Assembly (NCBI GenBank): GCA_016790285.1 | Contig: JAEUPJ010000041.1 | Span: 124,001-188,000, forward strand | Reading direction: 5' to 3' | Length of the DNA stretch: 64,000 nucleotides | DNA from: Roseateles sp. | GTDB taxonomy: Bacteria > Pseudomonadota > Gammaproteobacteria > Burkholderiales > Burkholderiaceae_C | Notes under the pieces: generated by a model | Database searches by the model: none | The model's input: the letters and a program-made list of their open reading frames with translations, nothing else | Told to the model about the DNA's origin: nothing | Shown: positions 16,064-24,671 of the stretch, one piece after another | Layout of the letters: every line of letters starts with the position of its first letter | Position numbering within the stretch: the first letter of the stretch is position 1 | Program-made: the position numbers and the translations under genes

Positions 16064-16959
16064 GCCGCTTTCGCATCCCCGCCAGCTGGGCGCCCTACCT
16101 CCTGGTCAGCCCTTTCCTGATCCTGTTCGCGGTCTTCGGGCTGTTCCCGCTGCTGTTCTCGCTGTGGCTGGCCTTCCAGTCCTGGGAGCCCACGAGCGGC
16201 CTGGGCGCGATGACGTTCGTGGGCCTGGACAACTTCGTCTTCGCACTCACCGACGGCTGGTTCTGGAAATCGTTGCGCAACACGCTGTGGCTGGCCATCG
16301 CCTCGGGCGTGCCGCAGCACCTGGTGGCGCTGCCGCTGGCCGTCTTCCTGCATCAGGCCTTCGGGCGCTGGCGCGGCGTGGTCTCGGGCGCCTACTTCCT
16401 GCCCTACATCACGTCCACGGTCGCCATCGCGATGCTGTTCGGCTCGCTGTTCTCCAACGACTACGGCCTCGTGAACCAGGCGCTGCACGGCCTCTTCGGC
16501 ATGGAGCACATCAACTGGCTGCGCTCGCCCGAGGCCATCAAGCCGGCGGTCGCCATCGTGGTGTTCTGGCGCTACGTGGGCTTCAACCTGGTGCTGTACC
16601 TCGCGGCGCTGCAGACCATCCCGCAAGACCTCTACCAGGCCGCCAAGCTCGACGGCGCCGGCCCCTGGCAGCAGTTCCTGCGCATCACGCTGCCGGGCCT
16701 CAAGCCCATGATCCTCTTCGGCGTGACGCTCTCCGTCATCGGCGGGCTGCAGCTGTTCGAGGAGCCCTTCATCCTGACCAACGGCAAGGGCGGCGCCGAC
16801 CAGCAGGCCATGACCGTGGGCATCTACCTGTACCGCCTGGCTTTCGACTTCAGCGATTTCGGCGGCGCCAGCGCCCTGGCCTGGATCATGTTCGGCGTCA
16901 TCGGGCTGATGACCTGGCTTACGAACAAGGCGTTCGCGGAAAGGCGCGCCGCCACATGA
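16060..16959 (+). CDS. Sugar ABC transporter permease (MalF/UgpA-like)
   Basis: This 299-residue inner-membrane permease has six hydrophobic segments, the first at about 11-35. The EAA loop that contacts the ATPase is visible as DLYQAAKLDGAGPWQQFLRI (about 188-207). The ATG overlaps the TGA of the binding-protein gene, and its own stop overlaps the next permease, so the three are tightly coupled. It forms a heterodimer with the next permease. The energising ATPase is missing here; the closest candidate is the MsmK/UgpC-type ATPase encoded at 27060-28121. Confidence 0.95.
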   Translation: MSRFRIPASWAPYLLVSPFLILFAVFGLFPLLFSLWLAFQSWEPTSGLGAMTFVGLDNFVFALTDGWFWKSLRNTLWLAIASGVPQHLVALPLAVFLHQAFGRWRGVVSGAYFLPYITSTVAIAMLFGSLFSNDYGLVNQALHGLFGMEHINWLRSPEAIKPAVAIVVFWRYVGFNLVLYLAALQTIPQDLYQAAKLDGAGPWQQFLRITLPGLKPMILFGVTLSVIGGLQLFEEPFILTNGKGGADQQAMTVGIYLYRLAFDFSDFGGASALAWIMFGVIGLMTWLTNKAFAERRAAT

Positions 16960-17774
16960 AGACCACCCCGAAGCTGCTCGCCTACGCCCTCGTGGGCATC
17001 GGCGCGCTCATCATGCTGGCGCCGTTCTACTTCATGTTCGTGTTCGCCACGCAATCGCGCACCGACATCTTCAACGTGCCGCCGCCGCTGTTCTTCAGCA
17101 GCGAGCTGCTCAACAACATCGCCGTGCTCACCACGCGCCTGCCGTTCTGGAAGAACGTCGGCTGGAGCCTGTACGTGGGCCTGATGTCCACGGCGCTCAC
17201 GCTGCTGTTCTGCTCGATGGCGGGGTATGCCTTCGCGATGCTGGAGTTCCGCTTCAAGAAGGCGCTCTTCGCTCTCGTCATGGCCACGATGATGGTGCCG
17301 GCCTTCATGAACATGATCCCGATGTTCATGGTGATGGACACCCTGGGCTGGATCGACACGCACCGCGCGCTCTACCTGCCGGGCGCGGCCAGCGCCTTCG
17401 GCATCTTCCTGATGCGCCAGTTCGCCGCCAGCACCGTGCCCAAGGAGCTGCTCAACGCGGCGCGCATCGACGGCGCGAGCGAGCTGGGCATCTACTGGCG
17501 CATCGCACTGCCGCTGATGAAGCCCGCCCTCGGCACGCTCGGCCTCATCACCTTCATCAGTTCATGGAACAACTTCATGAACCCGCTGATCGTCATGCGC
17601 ACGGCCGAGAACTACACGCTGCCGCTGGCCCTGCGCAGCCTCTTCAGCACCACCAGCACGGAATGGGGGGCCTTGATGGCGGGCTCGGCCATTGCCACGC
17701 TGCCGCTCATCGTCCTCTTCGTCATCTCGTCGCGCCAACTCATCGCGGGCCTGACCGCCGGCGCCGTCAAATAA
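16956..17774 (+). CDS. Sugar ABC transporter permease (MalG/UgpE-like)
   Basis: This 272-residue permease is the second half of the transporter. Six hydrophobic segments are visible, beginning at about 8-30. The EAA loop reads ELLNAARIDGASELGIYWRI (about 165-184). It starts with an ATG overlapping the TGA of the first permease and ends 9 bases before the GH1 gene, so both uptake and cytoplasmic hydrolysis are transcribed together. The family imports mono- and oligosaccharides. The specificity cannot be read from the permease itself. Confidence 0.95.
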   Translation: MKTTPKLLAYALVGIGALIMLAPFYFMFVFATQSRTDIFNVPPPLFFSSELLNNIAVLTTRLPFWKNVGWSLYVGLMSTALTLLFCSMAGYAFAMLEFRFKKALFALVMATMMVPAFMNMIPMFMVMDTLGWIDTHRALYLPGAASAFGIFLMRQFAASTVPKELLNAARIDGASELGIYWRIALPLMKPALGTLGLITFISSWNNFMNPLIVMRTAENYTLPLALRSLFSTTSTEWGALMAGSAIATLPLIVLFVISSRQLIAGLTAGAVK

Positions 17775-17783
17775 GAACAGTCC

Positions 17784-19115
17784 ATGAATCCTCTGCACCG
17801 CCAGTTCCCGCCCGACTTCGTCTGGGGCGTCGCCACCAGCAGCTTCCAGATCGAGGGCGCGGCCCATGAGGACGGCAAGGGCGAGTCCATCTGGGACCGC
17901 TTCTGCCAGCAGCCCGGCGCCATCGCCGACGCGAGCAACGGCGACGTCGCCTGCGACCACTTCCACCGCCTGGAGAGCGACCTCGACCTGATCGCATCGC
18001 TCGGCGTCAACGCCTACCGCTTCTCCATCGCCTGGCCGCGCGTGCAGCCACTGGGCCATGGCGAGTTCAACCCCAAGGGCCTGGACTTCTACGAGCGGCT
18101 CGTGGATGGCCTGAAGCGCCGCGGCATCCAGGCCTGGGCCACGCTGAACCACTGGGACCTGCCGCAAGGCCTGCAGGACCGCGGCGGCTGGAACGACCGC
18201 GACACGGTGCACCGCTTCGTCGACTACGCCCGCCACGTGAACGCCCGCCTGGGCAGCCGCCTCACCGGCATCACGACGCACAACGAGCCCTGGGTGATTG
18301 CCGTGCTCGGTCACGACCAGGGCAACTTCGCCCCCGGCATCAAGAGCCGCAAGATCGCCACGCAGGTGTCGCACCACCTGCTGCTCAGCCACGGCCTGGC
18401 GCTGCAGGCGCTGCGGGCCGATGGCGCCAGGAGCGCGCTCGGCATCGTGCTCAACCTCGCCTCCACGGTGCCGGCCACCGCCATGCCGGCCGACATCGCC
18501 GCGGCCGACCTGGCCGACTCGCGCGGCCGCCGCTGGTACACCGACCCGCTCTTCAAGGGCCACTACCCGGCCGACGTGATCGCCGAGCTCGGCGCCGACG
18601 CCCCGGTGGTGCACGACGGCGACATGGCCGCCATCGCCCAGCCGATGGACTACCTCGGCGTCAACTACTACACGCGCACGGTCGTCTCGGCCAGCGGTGA
18701 AGAGTGGAACGCCAAGGGCCGCGGCCTGCCGGTGTCCGACATGGACTGGGAGATCTACCCCCAGGGCCTGACCGACCTGCTGTGCCTGCTGCACCGCGAC
18801 TACCCCGGCCTGCCACCGGTCTACATCACCGAGAACGGCGGCGCCTTCAAGGACGACACGCTGGCCCAGGGCCGCGTGCAGGACGACGACCGCATCGCCT
18901 ACCTGCAGGAGCACATCGCCGCCGTCGCGCGCGCCCTGCAGCAAGGCGTGCCCATGGCGGGCTACATGGTCTGGAGCCTGATGGACAACTTCGAGTGGGC
19001 CAGCGGCTACCTCAAGCGCTTCGGCATCGTGCACGTCGACTACGAGACCCAGGCGCGCACGCCCAAGGCCAGCGCCGAGTGGTACCGCGCCTTCCTCCGC
19101 GACTGGCGCGGTTGA
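17784..19115 (+). CDS. GH1 beta-glucosidase
   Basis: This 443-residue enzyme covers the whole GH1 barrel. The acid/base sits in THNEPW (E168) and the nucleophile in YITENGG (E350); the start FPPDFVWGVATSSFQIEG is the classical GH1 N-terminus. There is no signal peptide, so it works in the cytoplasm on imported disaccharides and short oligosaccharides and releases glucose. It follows the transporter permease by 9 bases and precedes a GH16 lipoprotein by 46 bases. Given the two GH16 glucanases in the locus, laminaribiose-type substrates are more likely than cellobiose, which is inference. Confidence 0.95.
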   Translation: MNPLHRQFPPDFVWGVATSSFQIEGAAHEDGKGESIWDRFCQQPGAIADASNGDVACDHFHRLESDLDLIASLGVNAYRFSIAWPRVQPLGHGEFNPKGLDFYERLVDGLKRRGIQAWATLNHWDLPQGLQDRGGWNDRDTVHRFVDYARHVNARLGSRLTGITTHNEPWVIAVLGHDQGNFAPGIKSRKIATQVSHHLLLSHGLALQALRADGARSALGIVLNLASTVPATAMPADIAAADLADSRGRRWYTDPLFKGHYPADVIAELGADAPVVHDGDMAAIAQPMDYLGVNYYTRTVVSASGEEWNAKGRGLPVSDMDWEIYPQGLTDLLCLLHRDYPGLPPVYITENGGAFKDDTLAQGRVQDDDRIAYLQEHIAAVARALQQGVPMAGYMVWSLMDNFEWASGYLKRFGIVHVDYETQARTPKASAEWYRAFLRDWRG

Positions 19116-19161
19116 GCGCTCGCACCTCCCCACCCCATTCCCACAAGAACACGGAGACTCC

Positions 19162-20082
19162 ATGCCCCTGATTGCCCCGCGCCCCTGGCGCCACGCCCTG
19201 CCTGCCATCGCCGCCGTGCTGACCGCCTGTGGCGGCGGTGGGGGTTCGGCCACGGCCGCCCCTGCTGCGCCCGCACCCGCACCCGCTCCGGCTCCCGCGC
19301 CTGCACCGGCACCGGCACCGTCCAACAGCTGGACGCTCGTCTGGAGCGACGAGTTCGACGCCGCCGCCGGCACCGTGCCCAAGGTGGCCAACTGGAACTA
19401 CGACCTCGGCAATGCCGAATCCAACGGCTGGGGCAACCACGAGTTCCAGTACTACACGTCCAACGCGCGCAACGCCCAGCATGACGGCGCCGGCATGCTC
19501 GTCATCACCGCCGAGAAGGCCACCAACCCAGGCCCGTGCTGGAACGGCAAGCCCTGCGACTACACCTCGGCCCGCATCCACAGCAACGGCAAGGTCAGCT
19601 TCACCTACGGCAAGGTCGAGGCGCGCATGAAGCTGCCCGCGGGCGCCGGCATCTGGCCCGCCTTCTGGGCCCTGGGCACCGACCTCGCCACGGCCGGCTG
19701 GCCCAAGTCGGGCGAGATCGACATCATGGAGTTCGTCGGCAAGACGCCCAACACCGTCTACGGCACGCTGCACGGCCCCGGCTACTCGGGCGCACAGGGC
19801 ATCAACAAGCCCTACGAGATGGGGGCGCCGGTGTCGGCCGACTTCCACACCTACACCATCATCAAGCGGCCCAACGAGATCATCTGGCAGGTCGACGGCA
19901 AGGAATACCACCGCCTCTCGCCCGCGAGCCTGCCCGCGGGCGGCACCTGGGTGTTCGAGAAGCCCTTCTTCGTCATCCTCAACCTGGCGGTCGGCGGCGA
20001 CTGGCCCGGCGCGCCCGATGCGGCCACCGTGTTCCCGGCGCAGATGAAGGTCGACTGGGTGCGGGTCTACAAGGAAGACTGA
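19162..20082 (+). CDS. GH16 beta-1,3-glucanase lipoprotein
   Basis: This 306-residue protein has a lipoprotein signal with lipobox LTAC (C23), a glycine cluster and an Ala-Pro repeat linker (about 33-53) before a single GH16 domain (about 56-306). The active site is GEIDIMEF (E185, D187, E190), the beta-bulge type of beta-1,3-glucanases. No carbohydrate-binding module is attached, unlike the other GH16 in the locus. It is probably anchored to the outer membrane, where it would shorten glucan chains for the TonB receptor, or it may face the periplasm. It is the last gene of the operon, followed by a terminator at 20128-20152. A short GGAGACTCC ribosome region precedes the ATG. Confidence 0.93.
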   Translation: MPLIAPRPWRHALPAIAAVLTACGGGGGSATAAPAAPAPAPAPAPAPAPAPAPSNSWTLVWSDEFDAAAGTVPKVANWNYDLGNAESNGWGNHEFQYYTSNARNAQHDGAGMLVITAEKATNPGPCWNGKPCDYTSARIHSNGKVSFTYGKVEARMKLPAGAGIWPAFWALGTDLATAGWPKSGEIDIMEFVGKTPNTVYGTLHGPGYSGAQGINKPYEMGAPVSADFHTYTIIKRPNEIIWQVDGKEYHRLSPASLPAGGTWVFEKPFFVILNLAVGGDWPGAPDAATVFPAQMKVDWVRVYKED

Positions 20083-20127
20083 CCGCGCAGGCCTGCTGGC
20101 ATCGCCGGCAGGTGCGGCAGAAAAGAC

Positions 20128-20152
20128 AAAGGGCCGCTTCGAGCGGCCCTTG
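20128..20152. terminator. Bidirectional intrinsic terminator
   Basis: A strong stem AGGGCCGCT/AGCGGCCCT with a 3-base loop lies between the convergent GH16 and PEP-CTERM genes. The minus strand has the better T-rich tail (CTTTGTCTTTT). Confidence 0.88.
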
Positions 20153-20183
20153 TGTCAGGTGTGGCGCGCGAGCGCCGCGGAAC

Positions 20184-20768
20184 TCAGGCCGCCTTCTGGC
20201 GGCGGCGCCACAGGCCCAGGCCGGCGAGGCCGGCGGCCAGCATCAGGTAGCTCTCGGGCTCCGGCACGGCGGCCGCGACCTGCACGCTGCTGTCCACCGT
20301 CTGCACGGTGATGGTGGCCAGGTTGCTGTCCAGGAAGGTCGTGTCCGCTGCGACGAAGGTCAGCGGGCTGGTGCCGGTGCCGATGGCGCTCAGGTGCACC
20401 GTCAGCAGCGTGCCGTTGCCGCTCACGCCCGGGATGGCGCCGATCAGGCTGTTGTAGGCAAACGAAATGGTGCCGGCCGTGTTGTCCACGGTGCCGGTGT
20501 CGCCGGTCGTGGTGCCGCCCGTGGCCAGGAAGCTGCCGGTGTCGATGCTGGTGACCTGCAGCAGGCTCGCGTCGAACGTGAGGGAGAAGTTGTAGGCGTA
20601 CAGATCCGCCACGCCCGCGATCAGCACGCCGATGTCGAGGGTGCTGCCTTGCTGCGCCGGGTTGGGCGTGGCCACGAAGGTCACCTGCGGGGTGGCGGCC
20701 AGCGCCGGTGCGGCCCAGGCGCTGAGCGCCAGCAGGGCGGCCGACAGGCGGAACTTGGTCGAGGGCAT
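20184..20768 (-). CDS. PEP-CTERM protein with cohesin-like domain
   Basis: This 194-residue secreted protein has a signal peptide (about 1-24, ending ALAA) and one beta-rich domain (about 25-160). Its pattern fits cohesin domains of the scaffoldin type: VTFVATPNPAQQGSTLDIGV, then LYAYNFSLTFDASLLQV, then a glycine-rich turn. The C-terminus is a classic PEP-CTERM signal: VPEPES, a hydrophobic stretch and an RRRQ tail, read by an exosortase that is not in this window. The start has an AAGGAG site 8 bases upstream. A protease with a dockerin-like tail is encoded divergently 0.8 kb away, so a cohesin-dockerin contact is possible. The cohesin assignment is from pattern only. Confidence 0.75.
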   Translation of the reverse strand: MPSTKFRLSAALLALSAWAAPALAATPQVTFVATPNPAQQGSTLDIGVLIAGVADLYAYNFSLTFDASLLQVTSIDTGSFLATGGTTTGDTGTVDNTAGTISFAYNSLIGAIPGVSGNGTLLTVHLSAIGTGTSPLTFVAADTTFLDSNLATITVQTVDSSVQVAAAVPEPESYLMLAAGLAGLGLWRRRQKAA

Positions 20769-20912
20769 GACGGAACTCCTTGGATGCGATGGGCGTTGAG
20801 CCACTCCCGAGAGCGGTCGACGCGAAATCTTAGGCGCGCAGACTAGCGCGGCTGGCGACGCCCGCGCACGAGGGTTTGCCGTGCCGTCGTCCGAAAACCT
20901 CAGCGGCCTCCC

Positions 20913-21398
20913 TCATCTCGGGGGGTGGTCGACCCCAGCCTTGCGGGCGGTCTGCGTGACGGCGTCGATCACTTCCGCCAACGCTGGCGGCCCGGCCTCG
21001 CCGCGGCGAAAGACCTGCTGGCTGGTGCCGTCGGCGTGCTCGATGCGCAGGAGCTGCCACGGGCCGTCCTGCGTCTGCGGGTCGACGAACTCCTCGCCCA
21101 TCCGGCCCAGGCCGCGCGCCTGCCAGAGCTCGGCCACGGCGGCGAAATCTTCAGGGCTGACACGGCCCTGGCGTGTTTCGTCGGTGGTGCCGAGCCGCGC
21201 CTTGCCGAGCTGCTGCCACTGGATGACCCCGTCGGCCATCAGCACGATGCGCGTGCCCGTGGGGCAGCCGTTGCAGTCGGTCTCCAGGGAGATCTGCCGG
21301 GGCAGTGCCGGCAGGCCCCCGGCACCGGCGGCGCCGGCCAGAGCAGCCTCCAGACCGAGGGCCAGCGCCAGTGCGCGCCGTGGCTTGGTGTTGAACAT
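20913..21398 (-). CDS. DUF6438-like secreted protein
   Basis: This 161-residue protein begins with a basic, then hydrophobic signal-like stretch (MFNTKPRRALALALGLEAAL). A single domain follows, with a cysteine pair in DCNGCPTG and an IVLMADGVIQWQQ strand, which resembles DUF6438. That family has no assigned function. The ATG chosen gives the signal sequence; earlier in-frame starts reach 21545 but lack one. It reads in the same direction as the cohesin-like gene, 144 bases upstream of it, and diverges from the metalloprotease gene across a 161-base gap, so the three could share control. Confidence 0.7.
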   Translation of the reverse strand: MFNTKPRRALALALGLEAALAGAAGAGGLPALPRQISLETDCNGCPTGTRIVLMADGVIQWQQLGKARLGTTDETRQGRVSPEDFAAVAELWQARGLGRMGEEFVDPQTQDGPWQLLRIEHADGTSQQVFRRGEAGPPALAEVIDAVTQTARKAGVDHPPR

Positions 21399-21559
21399 CG
21401 CGTTATCCCGGACTTTGGGCCGTGTCGGCTCGCATACATTTTCCGCGTCCGTCCGTGAGCTTGTGCAGAAATTGCGACCCAAGTGGCTGTTTTCTCGCTC
21501 ACGGCACCAACTGTCGTGTCGGGCGGCCGGACCCTGCCCAGGCACCCCAAGGGATGTCG

Positions 21560-24550
21560 ATGAATACCTTCTCTGTTCGCCCGTCGAGGGTTGCGGCCGC
21601 TGTGGCCCGTGTCGTGATGCTGTCTTCGGGCCTGGCCCTGGCCGCTGTGCCGGCCGTCGCCGCGCCCGCGGCCACGGCTGCTGCCGTGACGCAGAGTTCG
21701 GCCAGCTTCTGGCAGGACGTGAGTTCGCGCCTGAGCGCGCAGTCGGCCAGCAACGCGCGCGCCGTGCTGCAGCCCACCAAGTTCCGCGCGGCGATGCTGG
21801 ACAAGGCTGGCATCACCGCCTTCGCCGCGACCGCGCCTCTGGAGCGCAGCGCGGGTGCTGCGGTGTCGCCGCTGGTCATCTCCCTGCCGCACCCCGACGG
21901 TGGCTTCCAGCGCTTCGCCCTGGTGGAGTCGCCCATCATGGAAGAGGGCCTGGCCGCCAAGTTCCCCGAGATCAAGACCTACGCCGGCAAGGGGCTGGAC
22001 GACCCGCGCGCCACGCTGCGCATGGACATCACGCCGCTGGGCCTGCACGCTTCCGTGCGCTCGCCCAATGGCGCCTGGTATGTGGACCCCTACTACCACC
22101 TGGACGACAGCGTCTACGCCAGCTACTTCGCGCGCAACCTGCCCAACCCGCGCACGGCGCTCGTGGAGCCCACCGAGTCGATCGCCGCGCAGCTCTCGCT
22201 GTCGCGCAGCTTCTATCACGCGGCTGACACCGTCGAGGTGCGCGGCGCCGGCTTCGGCGCGGGTGCCACCGTCACCGTGACCGTGCGCGCCGAGGGCGGC
22301 TCGGGCACCGGCCAGACGCTGCAGGTCACCGCCGACGCCGAGGGCGTCATCAGTGCCACCTTCCCCGCCGACCCCGGCCGCGGCCAGGGTGGCTATGAAG
22401 TCACGGCCCAGGCGGGTGAAACCGCCGCCACCACGGCCTACCACGTCGTGGACGACGCGCTCGCGCCGGCCGCCGCCGTGGCGCCGCAGCTGCGCGTGTA
22501 CCGTCTGGCCCTGCTGACGGATCCGTCCTACGCCACCTACTTCGGCGGCACCGCGGCCAACGTGCTGGCCGCCAAGGTCACGCTGATCAACCGCGTCACG
22601 CAGGTCTACGAGGACGAGACCTCGATCCGCCTGCTGCTGATCAACGATTCCGACAAGCTCAACCTCGACACCGCCGCCAAGATGACGGGCACCAACGGCC
22701 CCTGCGGCGGTGCGGCCTGCTTCACCACCGCCCAGGCGGCCAGCTGCGGCGGCGGCACGCTGACGCGCAACCGCCAGGTCATCGGCCTGCTGGTGGGCGC
22801 CAGCGCCTTCGACATCGGCCACATCGGCCTGGGCCTGAACGGCGGCGGCATCGCCTCGCTGGGCGTGGTGGGTGGCGGCAGCAAGGCGCAGGGCTGCACG
22901 GGCATCCCGACGCCGGTGGGCGACTTCTACGCGGTCGACTACGTCGCCCACGAGATGGGTCACCAGTTCAGCGGCAACCACACCTTCAACGGCACCATCT
23001 CCAACTGCTCCACAGGCAACCGCAATGCCGGCACGTCGGTGGAGCCGGGTTCGGGCTCGTCGATCATGGCGTATGCCGGCATCTGCGGCACCGACAACCT
23101 GCAGCCGCACAGCGACCCGTACTGGTCGCAGCGCAGCTTCGACGAGATCGTGGCCTACACCTCGACGGCCGAGTCCAACATCGCCGAAGTGCAGATGGGC
23201 GTGCTGACGGGCTACACCGCCAACGGTCTGCAGTTCCAGTTCAAGTACAACGGCACGCTGAGCGCGGCCATCACGCGTGGCACCAACTTCACGGCGAGCG
23301 GCATCAAGGGCGCCATCGAGGGGCTGCCCGGCTGGCCTGCGGCTGCGACCGTCACCGCCAGCTCGATCACTGACAACGCGTTCACGCTGACCTTCGCAGC
23401 GGCCGCCGGCGATGTCCCCAACCTGGAGCTTGTGCCTGTGAGCGCGGGCGTCACCGGCTACGTCGGCGAAATCGCCAAGGGTGGCCTCACCACCCGCGGT
23501 GGCTTCCAGAAGCTGGCCACCGGCAACAACGCACCCAGCGTGACCGCACCGGCCACCTACACCATCCCGGTGCGCACGCCGTTCGCGCTGACCGGTGCCG
23601 CGACCGACCCCGATGGCGACACCGTCACCTACCTGTGGGAGCAGAACGACCGTGGCGCCACCGGCACCTCGGCAGGCACCGGCCTCATCACGCAGCCCAA
23701 GCTCAACGGCCCGCTGTTCCGCCAGTTCGGCACCCGCGCCGTCGTCAGCAACACCGACACGCTGCAATACGGCTCGCCGGGTGAGAACGCGGTGACGACC
23801 AACCCGACGCGCGTCTTCCCCGACATGGCGCAGATCCTGGCCAACAACACCAATGCCGAGACCGGTAACTGCTCGCTGGTCAACGCCAGCGCCCCGACGG
23901 CTTCCGAGATCGACTGCTTCTCCGAGTTCCTGCCGACGGCCGCCTATGTGGGTGCGTCCGGTGTGAACGCGAGCCCGGCGTCGCTGAACTTCCGCCTCAC
24001 GGCCCGTGACGGCCGCGGCGGTGTCAACAGCGCCAACACGCAGCTGATCCTGGCGGCCAACGCCGGCCCGTTCCTCGTGACTTCGCCCAACACGGCCGTC
24101 ACGCTGGATTCCGGCAAGCAGACCGTGACCTGGGCCGTGGCCAACACCAACGTCGCCCCGGTCAACACGGCCAACGTGAAGATCTCCCTGTCCACCGACA
24201 GCGGCCTGACCTTCCCCACCGTGCTCGCCGCGAGCGTGCCCAACACCGGCAGCGCGCTCGTCACGCTGCCGGCCGTGGCCACGAGCAAGGCCCGCGTCAA
24301 GGTGGAGGCGCTCGACAACGTCTTCTTCGATGTCTCCAACGCCGACTTCACCATCAAGGTGGCCGGCGACCTCAACGGTGACAACGTGGCCAACTGCGCT
24401 GACGTCGCCATCGTGCGGGCCTCGATGGGCAAGCGCACCGGCCAGCCGGGCTTCGACGCCCGCGCCGACGTCGACAAGAACGGTGTAGTCGACGTGCGCG
24501 ACCTCGCCTACGTGACCCAGCGCCTGGCGGCCGGCACCAGCTGCAGCTGA
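21560..24550 (+). CDS. Secreted metzincin (reprolysin-like) zinc protease with dockerin-like C-terminus
   Basis: This 996-residue secreted protease has a signal peptide (about 1-32), a propeptide-like region (about 40-190), a beta-sandwich insert (about 200-280) and the catalytic domain. The metzincin motif HEMGHQFSGNH gives zinc ligands H464, H468 and H474 with E465. Ig-like domains follow (one with APATYTIPVRTPFALTG). The end (about 936-996) looks like a dockerin type I module with two calcium-loop repeats, GDLNGDNVANCADV and DVDKNGVVDVRDL. The second of two close ATGs is favoured because AAGGG lies six bases before it. It probably digests protein or glycoprotein outside the cell. A cohesin-like PEP-CTERM protein is encoded nearby. 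Confidence 0.92.
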   Translation: MNTFSVRPSRVAAAVARVVMLSSGLALAAVPAVAAPAATAAAVTQSSASFWQDVSSRLSAQSASNARAVLQPTKFRAAMLDKAGITAFAATAPLERSAGAAVSPLVISLPHPDGGFQRFALVESPIMEEGLAAKFPEIKTYAGKGLDDPRATLRMDITPLGLHASVRSPNGAWYVDPYYHLDDSVYASYFARNLPNPRTALVEPTESIAAQLSLSRSFYHAADTVEVRGAGFGAGATVTVTVRAEGGSGTGQTLQVTADAEGVISATFPADPGRGQGGYEVTAQAGETAATTAYHVVDDALAPAAAVAPQLRVYRLALLTDPSYATYFGGTAANVLAAKVTLINRVTQVYEDETSIRLLLINDSDKLNLDTAAKMTGTNGPCGGAACFTTAQAASCGGGTLTRNRQVIGLLVGASAFDIGHIGLGLNGGGIASLGVVGGGSKAQGCTGIPTPVGDFYAVDYVAHEMGHQFSGNHTFNGTISNCSTGNRNAGTSVEPGSGSSIMAYAGICGTDNLQPHSDPYWSQRSFDEIVAYTSTAESNIAEVQMGVLTGYTANGLQFQFKYNGTLSAAITRGTNFTASGIKGAIEGLPGWPAAATVTASSITDNAFTLTFAAAAGDVPNLELVPVSAGVTGYVGEIAKGGLTTRGGFQKLATGNNAPSVTAPATYTIPVRTPFALTGAATDPDGDTVTYLWEQNDRGATGTSAGTGLITQPKLNGPLFRQFGTRAVVSNTDTLQYGSPGENAVTTNPTRVFPDMAQILANNTNAETGNCSLVNASAPTASEIDCFSEFLPTAAYVGASGVNASPASLNFRLTARDGRGGVNSANTQLILAANAGPFLVTSPNTAVTLDSGKQTVTWAVANTNVAPVNTANVKISLSTDSGLTFPTVLAASVPNTGSALVTLPAVATSKARVKVEALDNVFFDVSNADFTIKVAGDLNGDNVANCADVAIVRASMGKRTGQPGFDARADVDKNGVVDVRDLAYVTQRLAAGTSCS

Positions 24551-24567
24551 CGCTCCTCCCCAGCTTG

Positions 24568-24610
24568 AAGGCCGGCTTCTCCTTCGGGAGGGGCCGGCCT
24601 TTGCTTTGGC
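24568..24610 (+). terminator. Intrinsic terminator of the metalloprotease gene
   Basis: AAGGCCGGC and GCCGGCCTT pair around a 16-base loop, followed by TTGCTTTGG. It begins 18 bases past the stop. Confidence 0.85.
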
Positions 24611-24671
24611 TTGAGGCAGGATGGCGGTCTCGCGCGCCCCGGAGCGCGCTGGCTGCCCTGACTTCGCATCG

